The notes beneath the pieces were generated by a model. The model did no database searches and was not told where the DNA came from. It saw only the letters and a list, made by a program, of their open reading frames with translations. From S009-33 sp041694255 (GTDB lineage Bacteria > Patescibacteriota > Gracilibacteria > Absconditabacterales > Absconditicoccaceae): a stretch of 41,392 nt of DNA. Below are positions 12,301-24,670 of this stretch, piece by piece. The position numbers and the translations under genes are program-made. Location: NCBI GenBank assembly GCA_041694255.1, contig JASMTN010000030.1, positions 1 to 41,392 of the forward strand. The letters are read 5' to 3'. Within the stretch, counting starts at the first letter, position 1. The number at the start of each line of letters is the position of its first letter.

Positions 12301-15300
12301 TAAAAAAGATTTGATCAGTTTGAAAATTAATTCAAGAAGATCAAGATACATTAACACAAATAGGATAAGGATCTGCAGAAAATTCTCAAGAATTATTTTT
12401 ATATACTCTTGTGGTACCATCTGTAAATTTTATAAATATATCTTTATATCAATCACCATCATAATCTCAAGAAAACATATCATCAACTGATTTTCATAAG
12501 ACCATTAAATTTCAAAGGTCTTCAAAACTATCTTCTCATTTATAATTCTTTAAAAATCTTATATTTCAATTTTTATATAAAATTGCTATATCCTTAAGAC
12601 CATCATTATTAAAATCTATAGGAGTAACATTTTTTATTCATCAAGCTATATCTGAGTGTACTCTATAACCATAAGTTTTACTCATACTAACCTCTGGGAT
12701 AACTTCTTGAGAAGATATTCTTTTAATAAAAGGATCTCAATAGTTTATCATAAATTCATTTTGAAAGCTTTTACTAGAATTTCATACATCTAATCATGCT
12801 GCAAAGTCTGTTATATTCCTATAATTTGACCTAAATCAAAGTCATTTATCTTCTATAACATCTATTTTTGTTGCTTGAGAAATTGGTTTATATTCAGAAT
12901 CTTGCAATTGAATTCAAAATGCCTTAATTCCATTGGAACTAGCATCTCAAGGAATAATATTTGTAACTATAGGTTGTGTTGAACTTAATTTGTCAAAATT
13001 TAAAACATCATTATTAATAACAAGAGAACCTACTTTTTTTTCTTTTAAAAAAACATTGTAAACTCAATATTTATAATTAGGGTCTGATAGTATTTGAATA
13101 TTAGAACTTTGAGTATTGTTAGAAAAGTCAATAACACGATCATTATTAATATACAATCCTCAATCTGCAATATAGTTACTTGTTATAATATCATCAGTTT
13201 GTTCTTTTACATAGAAAATTCAGTTTGAGTTTATATCATCAAAATTATCTTTTTCTTCTATAGTTGTATCAAATATGTTTCAAGTATAATTTACTTGTAA
13301 GTTTCAAAGATTAAAAATAGTTTTATCTTCATCAAGTATAAGTTCAAGTACTCTATTAGTTTTTAGATCTTTTCTTATAATATAATCATAATTATTAACA
13401 TTTTTTGGATCTTGTGAAGTTGTAGTTATAGCAAGATTTTTTGATGAATTTGACATTATAGAACTTGCATATTTTCACCAATCATAACCAAATAATGTAA
13501 GATACATAACAGATATTTTTTTATCAAGTGGAATGAAGGTTTCATTAACACCAAAATTAACAGTAGTTTCAGATCAGTCTATATTTATTTTTAAAAATCA
13601 AGATTTTTCTCAAGTTATACTAATATCATTTCAAGATACATCAAAAGAAATTCAAGATGAAGAAGTTATGTCAACTCAATCAATATTTTCTTGTAAATTT
13701 CAAAATTGATCAACACCAAATATCTTTCAAAATACCTCCTCATTTTTTTGTGCTTGATACTTATCTAAAGCAATATATACATCTTTTATAGGAAAATTAT
13801 CAATATTTCAATCTATAGTATAAGTATTTATTCAAGGTATATTTATATCAATATTATATGGTCAAGTTTTATAAGTTGGCAATAAATAAATATCAACTCA
13901 ACTATTTTTTGTTATTAAAAATTCTTTTTGTTCTATAAATTTTTCATAAGTAATTTCTTTTCAATTAACAACTTTAGTAGTTTCTACAAAAGTTCATGGT
14001 ATAAATTGTCAATTTTTATCATTTATATTTAAAGGTGTTTTTAATGTTTTATCATAAACTTTAGGATTTATATTTAATTTCAACAATTTTGACTTATCAT
14101 ATGTTTTATAATTTGAATCTCAAGTTATTAAACTATATGGATCATTTGGAAGCTGATAATTTGAATCTGATATCTTAATTTCTGAGTCAAGCAAATTATC
14201 TTTATTAATTATTTTAATATTTTCTAAAGAAGATGGCATTAAGTTATTGTTTAAACTTTTCCAGTTATCATCAATTTCTAACTTTACATCAAAATTATCA
14301 ACTCAAGAAAGAGGTTCTGTATTTGATTTAATTGACATTAAGCTATTGGTTGAAGAAAAATTATAATCAATAGATGATTTTCATTCTAATCATATTTGTG
14401 ATCTTATATCTCATATACTTGGAGATAAAGATAATTTATAATTTTGAATAGTTCAATTAATTTGATTCTGATATTTTCATTCTTCTGGAAGACTATCAAA
14501 TCATTTTATAATAAAGGGATTTTCTCAACCATAAACCATACTTTCAGAAAAAACATTTATATCAACATATTTTAATTTTCATGGAGACTTATCAAAAATA
14601 AGGTCTTTTGTATAACATATATTGGACTGATTACAAAAAGTTATATTTAAAAGCTTTTCTCAAGCCTTATATGAATAATATTTACCTTCTCAAGTATTTT
14701 TATTATAGAATGAAAATGGTATTTTCCATGTATTTCAAGATAATTCAATTCATTTTCATTCTATATAAGTTGAGTTTCAATTTATAAAAAATTCATTTCA
14801 AGTAAAAACAGGGGATTTAACATATATTTTTTCTATAGAATCAGTGATTTCATTTAATGTAGAATAATTTGTAATTTGTATACTTCAAGTAAAATCCTCA
14901 TAATTATAAGTAGATTTATTTGTATTAACTGTAAAATTATTATCTATATAATCTTTAAATTTATTAAAATTAACTTTATTATTTCATTCATAATCACTTT
15001 CATCATAATAATTTTTGTCTTTTGAGGGTTGATTTGATAGAATTTTTTCCAATGAAGAAAATCAATCAGAATTTATCATACAAGCAGAAGTAGATCATAT
15101 CTTAAATGGCTTACTTAATGTTTCTTGTAACCGACAAGAAAACGCAGAAGGCCATTCCCAAAGAATTACAGCTTCTCATAAAGGCCTTCAACATTCCTGT
15201 TTTCATTCAGAAGATGAGTCTAAAGGTAATGAATTTCATCACAAGAAATTGTTTTTAATTAAGTTATTTTGTGTATTATCTAAATTAAAATCATTAAGAT

Positions 15301-18262
15301 TTTGTGTATCTAGATTTTTAGAAGATATAAAACCTGCTTCATATCATTTCTTTGCTTTTCAAGGAAAATTCTCATCATAATCATCAAGATCATAGTTTCA
15401 TACTTTCTTTTCAGTTTCCGTATCTAGGTAGTTTCATACAACATAAGACAATTTTTCATTAATATTAAAATTATCATAAAGATAATTAACCTCTCAAGAA
15501 AGAGTAGAGAAAATAGGTTTTTCTTTCCATCAAAGATTAATATAATAAAGCATTTCAGCTATATTTGATATTTTTTCTTCTCATATCTTATCTATAAGAA
15601 AGTTATCATCTAACAAATTATATTCATGAGGCTTATACCTAGTATTTGATATTTTATCAAAAGCTTTTTTATTAGAATTATAATAAATATTTTTATTATT
15701 AAGTTCTTTTTCAAGTTTTTGATTATAATTGGAAACTATTGATCTAAGGTAGTCCTCTATTGTTTTAGATATATCATTTTTATTCTTTAAAACCATTCTT
15801 CAGTCTTTTTCTTCATAAACATGTATATCAAAAATATTAGGATATTTAAGTTTTATATTATTTCATCAAACTCAAAGAAAACTTATATAATTTTCACTAT
15901 CAACAGGCCTTGCTTTTGTTATCATGTTAAATCAATCTAATTCTTTTTTTCATGGACTAACATGTTTTATTCTGGTATCTATAAATTTAAAGTTACTTGT
16001 TATATCATTTATAAGAAAATTTCAGCCCAAAGTAGATGTTGGATAAGAATATCAAACTATATTTCAACTTGAATTTAATATAGGATTACGATCTTGATCT
16101 GTATAATTGTAATTATACATTCTTTTATCATTAAGCATTATGCTATCTGAGTTATTTGAAACTGAACAATAGTCATTACATAAAAAATCTATATTATCAA
16201 AATAATCATAATAATTTCCATTTAACCTATCATATCAATCTCTATATTCTAATTGAAAATCATATTGAGAATATTTTCAGTTGCTTATCTTATTATAATA
16301 TTCTGTTTGAAATATGGATGAATATTGTCTTAAAGAAGAAATAGTATCTGTATATCAAGTATTTTGTTTTGTTTTATTTACTTTTGTTCATCATAAATCA
16401 AAAAGTGATCAATTTTTATTTGGAGCATAAGAAGGAGACCAAGCTTTTTTATAATTAGGTTCATTCAATATAACCTCATTGCTAACATCAGATTTAGAAT
16501 CTATATTTGATATTTCTGAAGGGTTAGAAAGTCAATCATAATCTCAAAGTCACATTGCATCTAAGTTTATATTTATTGGAGAATATCAACCATATATTCT
16601 CATAGCCCAGTTCTTTATACTTTCAGAATTTGTTTTTTTTCATAAATTTACACAATCTCATTTAACTTTAGAGCAATTGTTTTTATAATCATCTCAATCT
16701 TTTTTTGCTATCATATTATTATATCACCTATTTGATAATGTTTGTGTATCAAATAAATTATTCATGGCACTTATACTAGATTTTTTTCATCTTGAATCCA
16801 TATTTTTTAGTATGCTGATTCAAGTAAAATTTCAAAAAGTACCCTTATATATATGAGTTTTATTAAGTCATGTTATGTTTAATGCATTTTTTCAAAAGTA
16901 AAAATTTTCATACGTTTTCTTTTCATTATAAGCAGAATATATAGTATCTCAATCCCATTCAACATAATTCTTATTTTGATAATTATCTCAAACAGTATAT
17001 GACGTTAACATGGGATAATACATATAAAACTGTTCTTCTTCTATCTTTTTATCAAGCTCTTGTTCTAAAAGATTATTAACTTTTTGAAAGTAATTAATAG
17101 ATATTTGATCTTTTATATCAATAGAATTTAGTGAACTAATGGTATTATTCCAATCATATCTTCAAGTTGCTTTTAAATTATCAGTAAGGTCTCAACCATA
17201 CTCATTACCAAAAAGTTCTATATAATTTCTAAAAAAGTTTTCTAAAGAACTTTCTAATGTTAATGTTGGTGTTTGCCAATAATCATTATCTTGTTCTTTT
17301 GCTTTTGACAAAAGATTTTTCATATTATTAAGATAGTCAGATGTTTTTGTCTTATACTCCTTTTGTATTGAATCAAATTCTTTTACTTCTTTAGAATTAA
17401 ATCATAACATATCAGAAAAAACTCAATCTGGTTGAGTGAAACTATTATCTCATATATTATCACTTATTCAATTTCAATCAACAACATCATCATATCATTG
17501 ATTATTTTTTTTATTAAAATAGTCCAAAATTAATGGTGTTATCTTTTTTGTTATTAAATTTTCAGCAAAAATAATTTTGTTTAAATAATATTGCAACATA
17601 TTGTTATTAAAACTATTTCATTGTGATACAAAATTATCTAAATAAAATTTTTTATCAACAAAACTTTCTGGATCTTGAGAATAGGTTTTAAGTTTAGAAA
17701 AATAATTAGAATAATCTTGAGTTTTATCAAATTTTATAACTCAATGAGTCAATTCAACATCTGATGATGATCAATTATAGTCAAAATATCAAGATACTTC
17801 ACTATAAGAAAAAGAAGGATTAATAAGATCAACATATGGATAAATACTTTCATATATAAATCAATCCTTATTTACAACTGGTAAAGGGACATCTCAAACT
17901 AATACAATAGATTTCAAAAAAGAAGTTTCTCACTGTTCTCAATGGAAATATAAATTATCTATATTTTTATGTATATCAATAGAACTTATACTTTTAGTAT
18001 CTATTGGGAGAATAAGTGCTTTAGTATTTGTATTTGTTTTTTGAATATAATCAGCATACCAAGATATATCATCTTTTATATTTTTATAAACATTTCAATC
18101 AACAAAAACTCACACAAGATTAGTTTTATTTCAAGCATCTTCTGCACTAACATCACCTATGAAATTTATAAAAGGAACATTTTGAAAGAGCATAACAAAA
18201 GTATAAACAAAAATTACAATTATTGAAAATATATTTCTTATATAAGCTCTTATATTATTCAT
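6320..18262 (-). CDS. Giant (3980-residue) secreted surface protein with FG-GAP-like repeats
   Basis: A single frame of 3981 codons, checked by reading every line for in-frame TAA/TAG; the only stop is the terminal TAG. The N-terminus has one hydrophobic segment (about residues 10-30) followed by VSAED, fitting a signal peptide or signal anchor. Residues 90-140 include SIVLVGDVPLPVV, then SIYPYVD, reminiscent of C25/clostripain-like folds, but I see no secure catalytic pair. Calcium-binding FG-GAP/VCBS-like repeats lie at about 1885-2000 (DFNNDGLKDIAILYKNG, DYDGDGYKDIFIKF, DMNNDNKTDIVV), with a single DMNNDNIDDIIWYD copy near 3425. A DUF11-like stretch (NGGNLMPGDKVKITLNV) follows the first cluster. 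A Cys/Pro/Gly-rich island occupies about 2335-2555, a proline-rich rod 2944-3012, and a Lys/Gln-rich helical region 3150-3350. No C-terminal membrane anchor. Probably an adhesin or attachment protein; function unproven. Confidence 0.85.
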
Positions 18263-18273
18263 TTTATATTATT

Positions 18274-18492
18274 TTATTTTTTTAAATTATTAACTTTATT
18301 CTCAAATTTATCCATTTCTAATGTTATTTTATTTTCTCAAATTTTATCAGATAAAATAATGGAAAATGATTTTTTCATCTCCTCTATTCATAAAACAAGT
18401 GGGTCCATCATTTTAAATAACCTATCTTTTGTTTTGGAGTTATTAAGAATTTGCTTTTCTATTTCTTCTATTTTATTTTTATTTTCTCACAT
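18274..18492 (-). CDS. Small charged helical protein of unknown function (72 aa)
   Basis: 72 residues, beginning MGENKNKIEEIEKQILNNSK. It is rich in Lys, Glu, Asn and Ile, with heptad-like spacing at the N-terminus and again near the C-terminus (LEMDKFENKVNNLKK), suggesting helices or a short coiled coil. No signal peptide or membrane segment. Glycines at positions 2, 36 and 49 are TGA-encoded. A stop precedes the ATG in frame, so the start is well bounded. It sits 8 nt after the TIM-barrel gene and 11 nt before the giant protein gene, so it is probably translated from the same message. No family recognised; short coding length keeps confidence moderate. Confidence 0.6.
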
Positions 18493-18500
18493 TTTTTATA

Positions 18501-19283
18501 TTATAGTTTTAAATCAACATAATTTTCAAGAAAATAAATTTTTGATTTTTTTAACATAAGTTTTATTTTCTCAATATCTGCTAAATCTTTTTTATCAATA
18601 TCTATTTTAACAATAAAATTTCAATCATATTCCAATTGTTTAAGTTTTTTTAAAAAAGATGGTATTTTTAAATTTCATTCTCATAAAGGAAGGTGTCAAT
18701 TACCCTTTTTATCTTTATCTGAAAGATATATTCATTGAATATAAGGTAAAAATGTAGGTATTTTTTTTATTAAATGTATATCAAATTTTTCTTCTTCTAT
18801 ATTTGAAGTGTCTAAAGATAAATTTAATTTATAAGTTTTCAATATCTCAGCCATATTATTAAAAGAATATTCTGGAAGAAAATTCAATAAATAATTTTTA
18901 GGTGGATTTATAATACTAAACTTTAAAGTTGAATGAGCCTTTTGATATAAAGGTAAATTTTCTTGTACAAATTTAGAAGATCTACGGTTATAATACTTTG
19001 GAGCATTTATATTTATATTTTTAACTTTAAGTTCATTTGCTAATTCAACTGCATACACTATTTCTTTTTTATTTATCTTGTTAGAAGTTTGTATAGACTT
19101 TACAGGCATATTGTACATATCTACTAATCTTTTAATATATTCAATACTCCAAGCATCAAAATTATTAAATAATGCAAGATCTATACCATCATAATCAAGT
19201 TCTTTAGCTAACATAAAAACCATATCTAAACCATATCAAACAAATGTAGCAGAAGAAAGTAACAACAAATTCTTATTTTCCAT
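18501..19283 (-). CDS. Xylose isomerase-like TIM-barrel protein (sugar phosphate isomerase/AP endonuclease family 2)
   Basis: 260 residues. The pattern of alternating strands and helices fits the xylose isomerase-like TIM barrel: LAKELDYDGIDLALF near residue 30 (strand 2 with the Glu/Asp-containing G-x-D/E motif), VKSIQ, VKNININAPKYY, LNLSLDTSN near residue 170, and FIVKIDID near residue 230. The superfamily includes sugar isomerases, hydroxypyruvate isomerase and endonuclease IV. Several canonical metal-binding His/Glu positions cannot be matched by eye, so the substrate is undetermined and the protein may be catalytically divergent. The start at 19283 is upstream of an internal Met; the extra N-terminal strand (NLLLLSSATFVGYG) is typical of barrel strand 1, supporting this choice. 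It is followed by the small gene and the giant surface protein gene. Confidence 0.6.
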
Positions 19284-19364
19284 AATTTTAATCAACAATA
19301 TAAAATACACATAAAGTATAATATTTTTAGAAAAAAAAGCAAATATATTTAGATATTTTTAAAA

Positions 19365-20123
19365 TTAATCAGTAATATAATCCTTATCTTTATAATCTCT
19401 TATAAATCTTTTAACTGCTGCATGGTACATATTTTCTATACTTTTTTCCTCATGAGTTTCTATTATTTTCATTAGATTTCATATTTGTTTTCTTCTTCAG
19501 TTTTCTCATATTGGACAAGTACATGGAGAAATTGGTATTTTATAATTTTCAACTAACTTTTTTATGTCACATTCCCTAACAAAAGAAAGTGGTCTTATTA
19601 TTTTTAAATCTCATTTTTTCATATTATTTATAGGGGGCATTAAAGTCCAATTTCTATTATTTATCATATTCATAAAAAGTGTAGTAATACCATCATCTAA
19701 ATGATGTCATAAAGCTATTTTATTATAACCCCACTTTTCACAAAGCTTAAAAAATGTAATTCTTCTTGCATAAGAACACCATTGACATGATATTCATATA
19801 CCCTTTTCAAGTTTTGATCATTCAGGTAAGTTTAATTCTATATACTCCATATCAAGTCAAATATCCTTAAAAAAATCTTGCTGTTTTGTAAAATCAACAT
19901 CACACCTCATAAGAAATTTTTTATGTATATATACTCATTTTACCTCAAAATTTAAATGAGAACGATCTCTTAATTCACACATCATTTTTGCTAAAAGCAT
20001 ACTATCTTTTCATCAAGAAACTCATAAAACTATTTTATCACCATCCTCTATCATATTAAAAGTTTCAATAGCTTTCATTATATTTGACCTAATATTTTTA
20101 TGTAATTTTGTACTACTTACCAT
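19365..20123 (-). CDS. ttcA: PP-loop ATPase, TtcA/TilS-related tRNA-modifying enzyme
   Basis: 252 residues. The PP-loop pyrophosphatase signature VLGVSGGKDSMLL occurs near residue 35, with three TGA-encoded glycines. A CQWC pair near residue 115 followed by an ARR-type motif, and a distal CTCP near residue 200, match the TtcA group, in which two close Cys and one distal Cys hold an iron-sulfur cluster used for 2-thiolation of cytidine 32 in tRNA. ALGHHLDD near residue 140 is the conserved second motif of this family. The TilS C-terminal domains are missing, which argues against tRNA-Ile lysidine synthetase. It is 92 nt downstream of dnaE. The TtcA subfamily call is likely; other small TtcA-like thiolases remain possible. 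Confidence 0.75.
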
Positions 20124-20215
20124 ATATTGTATTAAATAATAAATTAAATTATTGAAGTTTTAATAGTTTTATAAAAAAAATCAATTAAAATTAGTTATAA
20201 TAAAATATATAATCA

Positions 20216-23209
20216 TTATATCAAATATATATTATCATCAATTATCACTTCTTTAGCTCAAGGATTTTCTTTTTTATAATTTACTATTTTATCTATAAGT
20301 TCTATATCTTCTGGTAATTCTAGATGAACTTGTTGATATACTGTATCTTTAGTTAAATCAACATTATTTTCTTCTTGTTTACTTTCTTCCTTGTTTTCTT
20401 TTTCTTCCTGTAATTCTCAGCTTGACTTAGAATCTTTTTCATATTGACCCTTGCTACTTTCTACTTGCAACTTGTAACTATCATCTTCTTTCTTGATAGT
20501 AATATCCTGGTCCTTGCTACTTGTATCTTGCAACTTGCAACTATCATCTTCTTCCTTGCTACTTGCAACTTGCTCCTTGCTACTATTACCTTCTATTCTT
20601 GATATTCTTACCTTTGCAACTGTTTCTTCTTCATTATATTTTCATTTACTTTTTAATTTATTTATAAGTTTTTCAAGGTTTATTTTATATATTTTTTTGA
20701 TAGATGGTCTTCTTCTTTTTCTTCATTCTATTACTACTACATCAAATAAGTTTATTCAAGGAGTTGTCTTTACATAAAAACTCATATTTCAAACAAAATC
20801 CTCTACATCAACAAAAAATCATCAAAATCTTGTTTTAGTAATATTTTTAATAAATCACATTATTTTAAAATCTCATTCATATTTTTCATCTTTTATCTGT
20901 GTAGAAAAATTATATTTTCTTTTAATATATTTATATAGACCATCAAATGGATGCGATGATATAAAAGTTCAAAATGTTTTATATTCAAGGTGAAGTTTTT
21001 CCATCTTAGTAAGTTCACTAGTTTTTTTAAGTTTAAGGGGTTCTTTTCAAAGTATATCATCACCAAAAAGTCACATTCAAGAACTTTCTTGATGCTGTTT
21101 TGATTGTCTAGACCATTCAAGTATAGTATCTATATTGTCATTTAAAGTACTTCTTCCTTCAAATATATCAAGAGCTCAAGATTGTACCAAAGCTTCAAGT
21201 GTTTTTTTATTAACATATTTTTCTATTCTTGTAAGGAAATCTTCCAAATCTTTATATAATCAATTCTTTTTTCTATCTTCTTCTATAAATTTTCAAACTT
21301 CAGAACCAACTCATTTTATAGCCAAAAATCATATAACTACAGAATCTTCAACAGCTGCTATATGGTTAAAAGATGTATTTACATTTACAGGAGATATTTT
21401 AATTCATTTAACTTTAAGCTCCTCCAAAAGTTCGGCAAATCTATCAGTATTTTCCTCTACTGACCTTAAAAGTGCTGCATAAAATTCAACTGGATGATAT
21501 GCTTTTAAATATGCAGTTTGATAAGCAATTATTGCATAACAAGCAGCATGAGATTTATTAAAAGAATAGTTTGAAGCTGGTTCAATCATCTTTTCATATA
21601 CATACAAAGTTACTTCTTCTTTATATCATTTTTTAGCTGCTTTTTCTATAAATTGTCATTTTAGTTTATCTATAACTTCTTTAATCTTTTTACCAACTCA
21701 TCTTCTTAAAAGATCTGCTTCACCAAGTGAGAAATCTGCCATAGCTTGAACAATCCTCATAAGTTGCTCTTGGTATATAGGAATTCAATAAGTTACATCC
21801 ATAAAAGGAGATAGATCTTTTGTAATCATATCTTTTTGTTCATCTGCTACCTTTTTTCAATATTTTTGTGTAAGATCATCATGCACTTCTTTTGAAAGAT
21901 AAGTAACTTTTTCATCTCAAGATTTTCTATCTATATAGTTTGGTATCCATTCCATAGGTCAAGGACGATATAAACTCACCATCGCAATTATATCATCTAT
22001 ACTTTCTGGTTTAAGTTTTTTTAGCCAAGCTCTCATACCATCAGATTCAAATTGAAAAACTCAGATAGTATCTCATTCTTGAAATATCTTATAAGTAGCT
22101 TTATTTTCTATATCAGGTTCAAATACATAATAATCAAAAAAATCTTCATATACTTTATCTATTTTTTTTCATTCATTTTTAGCTTTTTTTTGAACTATTT
22201 TAATAGTATTTTTAATTATTGAAAGATTTCTAAGTCAAAGAAAATCCATCTTCAAAAGTCCAATATCTTCAAGGTAATGTCAATCATACTGTGTAACTAC
22301 TCTAGAAAAATCAGGTTCTTTACTTCAAGGTTTTGGTGGATATTGTATAGGAGAATAAGTTTCAACTTCTTCAGGAGATATAATAACTCAACAAGCATGT
22401 ACACCAAGCTGTCTAGTAGTTCATTCAAGTTTAGAACCATATTCCATTACTTCTTTTAAAGTATCATCCTCATCTACTGTTTCTTTAAATTCTTTATTTT
22501 CATTATAAGATTTTTCAATATTTTTTTCAATATTTGCAGATATAGCATTTGCTTTTGTAAAACTTACTCAAAAAACTCTTGCAACATCTTTAAAAGAAGC
22601 TTTTGCAGCCATAGTCATATATGTTCATATATTTGCAACTTTTTCTACTCAATACTTTTTTTTACAATATTCAATAATAGTTTCTCTTTCTGTATCTTCA
22701 AAATCTGTATCTATATCGGGCATAGATACTCTAGCTGGATTTAAGAACCTTTCAAAAAGTAAGTCATATTCTAAAGGGTCTATCTCAGTAATTCTTATAA
22801 AGTAAGAAAGTAAACTTCAAGCTGCTGAACCTCTTCAAGGTCATACAACTATTCACTCTCTTTTTGCATACATTATATAATCTTGAACTATAAGAAAATA
22901 TGTATCATAACCCATCTCATTGATAACTTTTAACTCATACTCAAGTCTATCAATATAATCTCTTACAGTATGATCTTTTATCTTTATATCTCAATGTTTT
23001 TTCAAAAAATCTTCTTTATATGTAGTATATGATTTTAAAGTTGCTTCTTTAAGTTCTGAAGGTGAAACTTCTGTAAGTTTTTTTGTAATTACTCAATCTT
23101 GAGTTTTATTAGATAATCAAAGCAAAGTATCTTCACTCCAACCAAGATCAAATCTTTCATTCATATACTCATATCACATATAACGAAGTTGAAACTCTTC
23201 TTTTTGCAT
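20216..23209 (-). CDS. dnaE: DNA polymerase III alpha subunit, lacking the N-terminal PHP domain
   Basis: Replicative polymerase. 997 residues. YDTYFLIVQDYIMYAKREG and VGPGRGSAAGS (about residue 121) start the palm; the catalytic aspartates are PDIDTDFED (about 165) and MDFLGL (about 320), with spacing as in E. coli. Finger motifs such as SLYRPGPME and NYSFNKSHAACYAIIAYQTA, a helix-hairpin-helix region and a C-terminal OB-like domain follow. The protein begins only about 95 residues before the polymerase core, so the roughly 270-residue PHP domain seen in normal DnaE is absent; the upstream 36 nt to gatA leaves no room for it. The C-terminal tail carries a 21-residue tandem repeat encoded by intergenic-type repeat DNA (20449-20588). 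Last gene of the glyS-gatB-gatA group. Confidence 0.93.
20449..20588. repeat. 63-bp tandem repeat inside dnaE, related to intergenic repeats
   Basis: CCTTGCTACT starts at 20449, 20512 and 20575, exactly 63 bp apart, giving two full units and a partial third. Each full unit contains TTGCAACTTG followed by YAACTATCATCTTCTT. The CTTGCTACTTGCAACT core is the same motif found in spacers at 4391, 6292, 31791 and 33035. The unit length of 21 codons keeps dnaE open; the product is a Ser/Lys/Asp/Gln-rich tail with SSKxQ and EDDSxKLQ in each unit. Confidence 0.85.
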
Positions 23210-23245
23210 AGATAAGATTAAAAAATATTAAAATAACAAAAAATA

Positions 23246-24643
23246 CTATTCCATAGCTTTTTCAAGTATATTTGCAAATTGGAAAATCTTATCTTCTTTA
23301 AACTGATCTGCTATAATATGTAATCATACAGGTAAATTTGTATCTTCTGCCTTTTTAACTGGTAAAGACATTGCAGGCAATCAAGCTAGATTTACAGGAA
23401 CTGTATATATATCTGCTAAGTACATTTTCAATGGATCATCTGTTTTCTCTCATATATCCCAAGCTGTCATAGGACTTGTTGGTCAAAGTATAAGGTCATA
23501 GTCTTTAAAAATTCTATCATACTCATTTTTTATAAGTCTTCTAACTTTTTGAGCTTTACCATAATATTTTTCATATACACCAGCTGATAGTACATAAGTT
23601 CACATTAGTATTCTTCTTTTAGCTTCTTGACCAAAACCTCATTTTCTTACACTAGAATAATATTCTTCTATACTTGGAAAATCAAAACTATTTTCTCCAT
23701 AACCGTACTTTATACCATCAAATCTAGATAAGTTTGTACTTACTTCAGCAGGCATTATAATATAATAAGCTTCAAGTGCATGTTTTAACAAACTCATACT
23801 AACTTCTTCAACTTCTGCTCAAAGTTCTTTTGCTTTTTCTATTGCATCAAGAATACTTGTTTTTACTCATTCTTGAAGTCATTCTCATAAAAATTCTTTT
23901 GGAACTGCTATTTTCATTCATTTTATATCTTCTTTTTTCAAACTTTCTTCCCAATTTTCTATATCTTTTCTTTTTATACTTGTTGCATCATTTTCATCAT
24001 AACTAGCAATTGCTTTTGAAAGTATCATAGCATCTTCTACAGTCTTTGTAAAAGTTCAAGCTTGATCCAAAGAACTTGCCATTGCGGTTATCCCATATCT
24101 TGGATTTGTACCATAAGTTGGTTTAAATCACACTATTCAACATAAACTAGCAGGTTGTCTTATACTACCTCAAGTATCTGTTCCTAATGCAGCCAAACAT
24201 AGATCTCAAGCAACAGCTGCAGCTGAACCTCAAGAACTTCATCAAGGAATTTTTGTATCATCTACAGGATTTTTTGTTGGTCCAAAATAAGAAGTTTCAG
24301 TAGAACTACCCATAGCAAACTCATCCATATTTGTCTTTCAAAGCATAATTCAACCATTTTTAACCATATTTTCATATACAGTTGAACTATAAGGACTTTC
24401 ATAATTTTCTAACATTTTAGAACCACAAGAACTTACATATCATTTAGTAAGGAAATTATCTTTAACTCATATAACTGCTCATTTTAAAGGAGTTTTTTTA
24501 AGCTCTTCTTCATTTACATCAAAATCATTAAGTCTTATAAATGCATTAAAACTATCATTTTGTGCTTTTTGTTTATAATCTTCATAAACTTCTTTTATAC
24601 TACCACCATTTTCTATTTGTTCTATATATTGTTTAAGATTCAT
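23246..24643 (-). CDS. gatA: Glutamyl-tRNA(Gln)/aspartyl-tRNA(Asn) amidotransferase subunit A
   Basis: Amidase subunit that releases ammonia from glutamine for transamidation of misacylated tRNA. 465 residues. The amidase signature is complete: the catalytic Lys in IGVKDNF (about residue 60), and the Ser-cisSer-Lys nucleophile region in IPGGSSGGSAAAVAG (about residues 128-142), followed by ALGTDTGGSIRQPAS and GFKPTYG. Length is normal for GatA (about 465-490). Four glycines of the signature use TGA or GGT interchangeably, a direct check on the genetic code. It lies 27 nt downstream of gatB and 36 nt upstream of dnaE. No gatC is present in the window. The presence of the complex implies that Gln-tRNA and/or Asn-tRNA are made indirectly. 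Confidence 0.95.
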
Positions 24644-24670
24644 TATATAAAAATTTAATAAAATTAAATA

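Noticed and set aside
6320..18262. Reading the region as many short genes or a decayed pseudogene
   Set aside because: All apparent breaks are TGA. With TGA as glycine the frame is open for 3981 codons and FG-GAP-like motifs 4.6 kb apart fall in the same frame.
18359..18559. Plus-strand 66-codon frame
   Set aside because: It lies antisense to the 72-residue gene and the TIM-barrel 3' end, which fit tightly in operon spacing.
20449..20588. CRISPR-like array
   Set aside because: The repeats are direct 63-bp tandem units with no unique spacers, lie inside an intact dnaE frame and match dispersed repeats; no cas genes nearby.
20493..20777. Plus-strand 94-codon hydrophobic frame
   Set aside because: Antisense of the dnaE repeat and OB-like region; its Leu/Ser richness is the mirror of Lys/Glu-rich coding.
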